From: an uncultured Saprospiraceae bacterium
GTDB taxonomy: Bacteria > Bacteroidota > Bacteroidia > Chitinophagales > Saprospiraceae
Direction: 5' to 3'
DNA length: 18,449 nt
NCBI GenBank assembly: GCA_937894165.1
Contig: CALCSX010000382.1
Location: 1 to 18,449, forward strand
Below are positions 14,624-18,449 of the stretch, piece after piece. The position numbers and the translations under genes were made by a program. How positions within the stretch are numbered: the first letter of the stretch is position 1; each line of letters starts with the position of its first letter. The notes under the pieces are model-generated. The model made no database searches and was not told the origin of the DNA. It saw only the letters and a list, made by a program, of their open reading frames with translations.

Positions 14624-15958
14624 TTACCTGATTTCACCCAATGCAGTTTTGAGATCTGTGATTGCTATCACCAAGTCATATAAACTATTAATGTATTGAG
14701 ATTGAGAATTGTAGAGATCTTGTTCAGTTTGACTCAATTCAATGCTTGATCCCACACCCTCCCGGTATTTCCTTTGGGCAGTGTCATAAATTCTTTGGGC
14801 CAGTTCGACTGAACTTTCGTTCAATAAAACTTGATTTCGCGTATTAGCCACCTGGATTTTAGCATTGGCGACCTGTATCTCTACTGCTCTTTCAAATTGA
14901 TATTTTTGAAGACTAGCTTTTTCTAATTCGATTTTTGCTCTTTGAATTTTAGCATTTCTATCCAAGCCATCAAATATGGGTACATTAAGATTCACTCCTA
15001 CAAAAGTTGCGGGAAACCAACCCAGTTCTTCGTTATCGAATAGCTTATTTCTTCCTAAGGTAGTTTGATGCGTTGCATTGGCTGTAAGGACAGGGAGATA
15101 TCCGGCTCTCAAAACACTTACATTCACCTCATTTAACTCTACGCCCTTTTCTATGACAGCATATTGAGGTAAATTGGAAAAATTAATTGGGTCATTCACA
15201 TCAACTTTGATCGTTTTGCTCTCAGCTGTTAATTCATCAAGATCGTCAGACAATTCTATTTCATCTCTTATTGGGAAGCCCATTTGAAACTTCAAAAGAT
15301 TCTTCGTTAATGTTTCCTGAGACTGAAGGAGAATGATTTGATTCTGCAAAGTCTGAAAACTGAGTTGAAGTCTGTCTACGTCTAACTGTTCTACAAATCC
15401 TGCCTCTAGATTCCTTTTTACATCCTGCAATGATTTTTCTAAAACTGCAAGATTCTTTTCGGCAAAACTGATATTTTCCTGTACTATTAATGTAGACATA
15501 TAGGCTTTAGTCACATTGGACAAAATCGTATCGATAGCAACGTCAACTTGCTTTAGAGTTAATTCTCTATACAATTTCTGAGCTTTCAATCCTTTGAAAA
15601 ATGACCCGCTAAAAAGCAAGGCATTGGCATCTAAGCCCGCAGAAACGTTGTGGGTAGTACCAAAAGCCAATGGAATAAATGTACCGGGAGGCCCCCCGGC
15701 GAATTCTGCCGGTACCAAACTCACCGGAAGTTCGATATATCTGGTTACAGCTGCTCTTCCTGAAATGGTAGGCGTGCCACTTGCCCAGTATTCGGAAATT
15801 TGTGCATCGGCGTCTTCCAGACCAAGCTGAGCCAATTTCATAGCTTCCGTATTTTTCAAGGCATATTCCTTAGCTTGCTCTAGGGAAAATACATTCTGGC
15901 CGTAACTAAAATGCACGAACCCCAATAGTAAAATTCCAATTGTGATAAAAATTTTCAT
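14624..15958 (-). CDS. TolC-family outer-membrane channel protein
   Basis: The 444-residue protein has a signal peptide (MKIFITIGILLLGFVHFSYG, cleavage likely after G20) and two outer-membrane efflux protein repeats, about 25-215 and 245-440. Each has long amphipathic helices flanking beta-strand stretches, as in the TolC barrel and tunnel. Glycine- and proline-rich residues around 80-95 (FAGGPPGTF) fit an extracellular loop. It forms the exit duct for the pump encoded downstream. It begins three bases after the tetR stop and ends 45 bp before the membrane-fusion gene, so all four genes appear co-transcribed. It has the usual family length and nothing is missing. Confidence 0.92.
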   Translation of the reverse strand: MKIFITIGILLLGFVHFSYGQNVFSLEQAKEYALKNTEAMKLAQLGLEDADAQISEYWASGTPTISGRAAVTRYIELPVSLVPAEFAGGPPGTFIPLAFGTTHNVSAGLDANALLFSGSFFKGLKAQKLYRELTLKQVDVAIDTILSNVTKAYMSTLIVQENISFAEKNLAVLEKSLQDVKRNLEAGFVEQLDVDRLQLSFQTLQNQIILLQSQETLTKNLLKFQMGFPIRDEIELSDDLDELTAESKTIKVDVNDPINFSNLPQYAVIEKGVELNEVNVSVLRAGYLPVLTANATHQTTLGRNKLFDNEELGWFPATFVGVNLNVPIFDGLDRNAKIQRAKIELEKASLQKYQFERAVEIQVANAKIQVANTRNQVLLNESSVELAQRIYDTAQRKYREGVGSSIELSQTEQDLYNSQSQYINSLYDLVIAITDLKTALGEIR

Positions 15959-15961
15959 AGC

Positions 15962-16588
15962 TTAAATGTTATTATTTTTTATGCTCTCTACCAGATGACC
16001 GTATCTTTTTTCAAATATTTTAATTCCTTCAAAAGTTAAAATTCCATGCATATGATAAGAAAGCAATTGTAGATAAACATTGGATCGTTTAAAACCTTGA
16101 TCTTCAAAGAAATCATTTTCGATGACCCCATTTACCATACTTATATATAGCTTTACTATTATTTTGTCCTTAATATCAGCCCTATAAAGCCCGGAACTCT
16201 TTCCTCGCTCTAGATTATTTGTAAGTGTGGTGGTAATTGATTGAGTTTTCATTTCATTCATTGCCTCCCACATCGGTCCATAATATTTTCTTAAATCGAA
16301 CATCACCTTATCGGAAATATTATCGAGGACTACTACTAAGCGCTTCGCAATGTTGATCATTTCTTCGATAGCATCCTCTGAAAATGTTTCCTCACATCTA
16401 ATTATCTCATCCTGACAATGCGCGTAGGCCATAATACAATCTCCAACGAGATCGTCCTTCGATTCGTAATACTGGTATATCGTTTTCTTCGAAATTCCTA
16501 ATGCCGTGCTTATATCATCCATCGAAACTGAACGAATACCATATTTCATAAACAATTCTGTCGCTTTCTGTCTTATTATCTCTTTCAC
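15962..16588 (-). CDS. TetR/AcrR-family transcriptional regulator of the efflux operon
   Basis: The 208-residue protein has the typical N-terminal three-helix DNA-binding domain (about 1-47), ending in GISKKTIYQYYESKDDL, and a helical ligand-binding and dimerisation domain. The start is a GTG at 16588: an in-frame TGA lies only five codons upstream (16604-16606) with no other conventional start between. The ATG at 16590 is in a different frame. As first gene of the operon with channel, adaptor and permease, it most likely represses its own promoter until a pump substrate binds, as AcrR and similar regulators do. An inverted repeat overlapping the predicted promoter supports this. Activation rather than repression cannot be excluded. 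Confidence 0.9.
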   Translation of the reverse strand: MKEIIRQKATELFMKYGIRSVSMDDISTALGISKKTIYQYYESKDDLVGDCIMAYAHCQDEIIRCEETFSEDAIEEMINIAKRLVVVLDNISDKVMFDLRKYYGPMWEAMNEMKTQSITTTLTNNLERGKSSGLYRADIKDKIIVKLYISMVNGVIENDFFEDQGFKRSNVYLQLLSYHMHGILTFEGIKIFEKRYGHLVESIKNNNI

Positions 16589-16606
16589 ATTTTCATTTTC
16601 GTGTCA

Positions 16607-16634
16607 CAAATTTAATAGCTATAAACTTAAGAAA
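16607..16634 (-). promoter_or_regulatory. Candidate promoter of the tetR-efflux operon
   Basis: On the minus strand, TAAATTTG (16614-16607) matches the Bacteroidota -7 consensus exactly. The -33 is weak: TTTC at 16634-16631, with a 16-nt gap. Initiation would be near 16600, giving a leader of about a dozen bases before the GTG at 16588. Confidence 0.42.
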
Positions 16635-16642
16635 CTATTAAA
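16611..16642. promoter_or_regulatory. Candidate TetR operator (8-16-8 inverted repeat)
   Basis: TTTAATAG (16611-16618) and CTATTAAA (16635-16642) are perfect reverse complements separated by 16 bases. The left arm shares bases with the -7 element and also forms a smaller near-palindrome around ATAGCTAT (16615-16622). The position suits repression of tetR, and the arms may be two sites for a TetR dimer pair. Confidence 0.45.
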
Positions 16643-16644
16643 TG

Positions 16645-16676
16645 TTGTAAAGTTTCCACGAAATGTTTTATTTTTC
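16645..16676 (+). promoter_or_regulatory. Candidate promoter for the cytochrome c and anmK pair
   Basis: TTG (16645-16647), 21 nt, then TATTTTTC (16669-16676) is one base from the TAnnTTTG consensus. It would give a leader of roughly 65 nt to the ATG at 16747. It points away from the tetR promoter, and the inverted repeat at 16611-16642 lies just upstream. Confidence 0.3.
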
Positions 16677-16746
16677 TGCCAAAGTTTTATACCAATCGAC
16701 GAAATATATGTTATAATCGTTATAAAAAAGTGATAATTAATTTCAT

Positions 16747-17094
16747 ATGATACAATCTTCTAATATAAAAATGAGTTTTGCCCTCCTACTATTCAGCCTC
16801 CTCTTTATCGGATGTGGCAGTGAAAGCAACTCGGAAAACTCCAACGATAATACCGAGATCAGCCCTTTGGATAGAGGAAAGAAAATATATCGCAAGTTCT
16901 GCATACAATGTCATGGCTATGATGGAACTTTGATGGCCAGTGGGTCAAAAAATTTGAAGGAATCTACCCTCAATTCTGAAGCGCGTATTAGTTTTATTAA
17001 AACAGGCAAAGGTGCCATGATTTCTTATGAAGGGATTCTGACAGAGGAAGAGATAAAACTGGTTAGCGATTATGTCGAAACTTTTCAAAAATAG
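16747..17094 (+). CDS. Small monohaem cytochrome c lipoprotein
   Basis: The protein has 115 residues. A hydrophobic signal (SFALLLFSLLF) ends in a lipobox-like FIGC, so the mature protein probably starts at C23, lipid-anchored and facing the periplasm. A serine/asparagine-rich linker (24-38) precedes a class I cytochrome c domain with the haem site CIQCH (C52, C55, H56) and a probable axial methionine M91 (KGAMISYEG), followed by the C-terminal helix EEEIKLVSDYVETF. It should shuttle electrons in the envelope; partners are not in the window. A start at the second methionine (codon 9, 16771) is also possible, because the first eight residues are polar for a signal peptide. It is followed three bases later by anmK, a pairing with no obvious functional logic. 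Confidence 0.88.
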   Translation: MIQSSNIKMSFALLLFSLLFIGCGSESNSENSNDNTEISPLDRGKKIYRKFCIQCHGYDGTLMASGSKNLKESTLNSEARISFIKTGKGAMISYEGILTEEEIKLVSDYVETFQK

Positions 17095-17097
17095 CCA

Positions 17098-18204
17098 ATG
17101 AAAAAAAGAGTTTACTGTGGTCTGATGTCAGGCAGTTCATTGGATGGATTGGATATTGCAGTGGTGAAATTCTATTATTCGGATAAAAATGTGGTTGAAA
17201 AATATAAACTTTTATATTCCAATACAATTCCATTTTCAGAAGATCTCAAAAACAAACTTTCCGGAGCAATTGATCTAAAAGTGAAGGACTTCCTTCACCT
17301 TGAAAATATTTTCAGTAGGTGGTGCGGCTTGGTGATTAAAACTTTGCCTCCTAAAATTTATAAGAAAATAGATAAAATAGCCACCCATGGTCATACCATC
17401 CTACATCATCCCGAAATAAATTTAAGCTACCAATTATGCAACGGCTGGGAATTAGCGAAAACTGCCCAAAAATCAGTCATCTATGATTTTCGAAGAAATG
17501 ATATTGCTAATAATGGTCAGGGAGCTCCTTTGGCACCACTCGTAGAGAAATATTTATTTCCTGAACACAAGATTTTCCTTAATCTGGGTGGGATAGCGAA
17601 TATTTCCATCCATAATGGAGAGGAGATTATTGCCTATGACATCTGCCCTTTCAATCAAGTACTGAATGCTTTAGCAGAGACACAAGGCTTGGAGTATGAT
17701 AAAGGTGGCGAAATCGCTGAAAAAGGAAATTTTATCCCTGAACTGGCTGAAAAATTGAATCAGCATGAGTTTTTTACACTGTCACCACCAAAATCATTGG
17801 ATAACAATTGGATCAAAAATCAGTTTTTGCCGGATATTATGAATTTTGAAGCGAATATTGAAGACAAATTGCATACGCTTACCCATTGGATGGCCTCTCA
17901 AATTTTTGGCGAAATAGGGAAATATCCCGCTATTGCAGCTAAAAATAAAATAGTCATAACAGGTGGTGGATATTGGAATACCTATTTTATTAAAATCCTA
18001 AACGCTAAATTAAACAAGCCTGAATTTCAGGGCATCAAGCAAATGGACAATACCATTATTGACAGTAAAGAGGCTATTTTAATGGCACTACTGGGACATT
18101 TAAGAGATAATAAAATACCCAATTCTTTAGCAATGGTTACAGGTGCAGAAATGGATACAATAAATGGGATTAAGATTCCTTACAGCCTAAAAAACAAGGG
18201 TTAA
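17098..18204 (+). CDS. anmK: Anhydro-N-acetylmuramic acid kinase
   Basis: This 368-residue cytoplasmic enzyme opens the 1,6-anhydro ring of anhydro-MurNAc, released in cell-wall turnover, and phosphorylates it with ATP to MurNAc-6-phosphate for recycling. It has the AnmK/ASKHA signatures: phosphate loop GLMSGSSLDGLD (8-19, with S where many have T), GQGAPLAPLVE (140-150), NLGGIANIS (162-170), YDICPFN (180-186) whose D181 aligns with the catalytic aspartate of AnmK, YDKGGEIA (200-207) and the ATP-site TGGG (about 288-291). The length is normal for the family. The ATG lies three bases after the cytochrome stop, with no alternative start nearby, so the two genes are probably one transcript. Partner recycling genes (murQ, ampG) are not in the window. 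Confidence 0.93.
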   Translation: MKKRVYCGLMSGSSLDGLDIAVVKFYYSDKNVVEKYKLLYSNTIPFSEDLKNKLSGAIDLKVKDFLHLENIFSRWCGLVIKTLPPKIYKKIDKIATHGHTILHHPEINLSYQLCNGWELAKTAQKSVIYDFRRNDIANNGQGAPLAPLVEKYLFPEHKIFLNLGGIANISIHNGEEIIAYDICPFNQVLNALAETQGLEYDKGGEIAEKGNFIPELAEKLNQHEFFTLSPPKSLDNNWIKNQFLPDIMNFEANIEDKLHTLTHWMASQIFGEIGKYPAIAAKNKIVITGGGYWNTYFIKILNAKLNKPEFQGIKQMDNTIIDSKEAILMALLGHLRDNKIPNSLAMVTGAEMDTINGIKIPYSLKNKG

Positions 18205-18449
18205 TTGTCATTTTTTGCTAATTATTTCAACATTTAATTAGAAAACGTGACCCAAAAGACAACATTTAAAATCATAAATAACTAGTAGTCATTATTATTA
18301 ATTTGAGCGATGACGTCGCGTAATAAATAGAAGAAGGACGTTGGATGCCTGTGGCATATTTTTTTAACCACAAAGTACACGAAGCGCAGATCGATAGTGG
18401 ATGTTTTCTCGGTCATTGGACTTCGGCAGCATGGTACTTATTTAAATTC
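18205..18449. other. Non-coding region after anmK at the right edge
   Basis: No gene is visible in the last 245 bases. Just after the anmK stop is an AT-only hairpin, CTAATTA (18218-18224) with TAATTAG (18235-18241), lacking a U-run and so not a convincing terminator. The composition becomes more GC-mixed after about 18306 (TGACGTCGCG). The segment 18365-18383 (AACCACAAAGTACACGAAG) resembles a dispersed sequence I recall from many genomes. The window ends inside this stretch. Confidence 0.55.
18345..18365 (+). terminator. Weak intrinsic terminator candidate after anmK
   Basis: ATGCC (18345-18349) and GGCAT (18353-18357) form a 5-bp stem with a TGT loop, followed by a run of seven or more T. 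It lies about 140 bases past the anmK stop, so it may end the cytochrome-anmK transcript. The short stem makes this tentative. Confidence 0.35.

Noticed and set aside
16711..16718. TATAAT-like -10 box (E. coli type) before the cytochrome gene
   Set aside because: Bacteroidota sigma factors use TAnnTTTG, no -35 fits, and such strings are frequent in AT-rich DNA.
18218..18241. AT-only hairpin after anmK as the main terminator
   Set aside because: The 7-bp stem is entirely A/T apart from its end pair and no U-run follows.

Overview
The window is chromosomal DNA from a member of the Bacteroidota, most likely a free-living or marine Cytophagales-type organism. The evidence is a PorX-type response regulator (regulator of the type IX secretion system, which is confined to this phylum), a long IleRS of the kind Bacteroidota carry, an RND pump with the insertions seen in Bacteroidota homologues, AT-rich intergenic DNA, almost no Shine-Dalgarno sequences, and several matches to the phylum's promoter consensus (TTG, about 19-22 nt, TAnnTTTG). 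There is no rRNA, tRNA, CRISPR array, transposase or phage gene. Most of the window is ordinary core-genome content; the unusual material is in intergenic repeats, promoter-proximal palindromes and a few protein details.

Layout. Positions 1-437 hold no gene but are rich in repeats: a REP-like palindrome at the left edge, a 24-bp tandem duplication and a GC-rich block. porX (438-2006, minus) is divergent from an HD-domain phosphohydrolase (2103-3302, plus), followed by ileS (3423-6719, plus). Between ileS and the next, convergent gene lie four degenerate copies of the edge palindrome and a bidirectional terminator. A membrane-anchored coiled-coil protein of unknown function (6969-7919, minus) is divergent from a stand-alone DEDDy exonuclease (8210-9043, plus), which is followed by a small secreted beta-rich protein (9146-9820, plus) and a second bidirectional terminator.

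A compact four-gene minus-strand operon then runs from 16588 down to 9892: a TetR-family regulator, a TolC-like outer-membrane channel, a lipoprotein membrane-fusion protein and an HAE1-type RND permease. Together these form a complete tripartite efflux pump with its own regulator, and a candidate operator overlaps the predicted promoter. Divergent from it is a plus-strand pair: a lipoprotein monohaem cytochrome c (16747-17094) and anhydro-N-acetylmuramic acid kinase, anmK (17098-18204), a peptidoglycan-recycling enzyme. The last 245 bases are non-coding, with weak hairpins and a sequence resembling a dispersed repeat.

Points most worth a second look: the IleRS active-site signature reads G-I-H-H instead of H-x-G-H, a form tied to strong mupirocin resistance; the REP-like palindrome family has no transposase in view; an exact 7-1-7 palindrome sits inside the ileS promoter, and part of that promoter recurs ahead of the small secreted protein; an inverted repeat overlaps the tetR promoter; and the RND permease has an extra predicted membrane hairpin and lacks the TM10 lysine.
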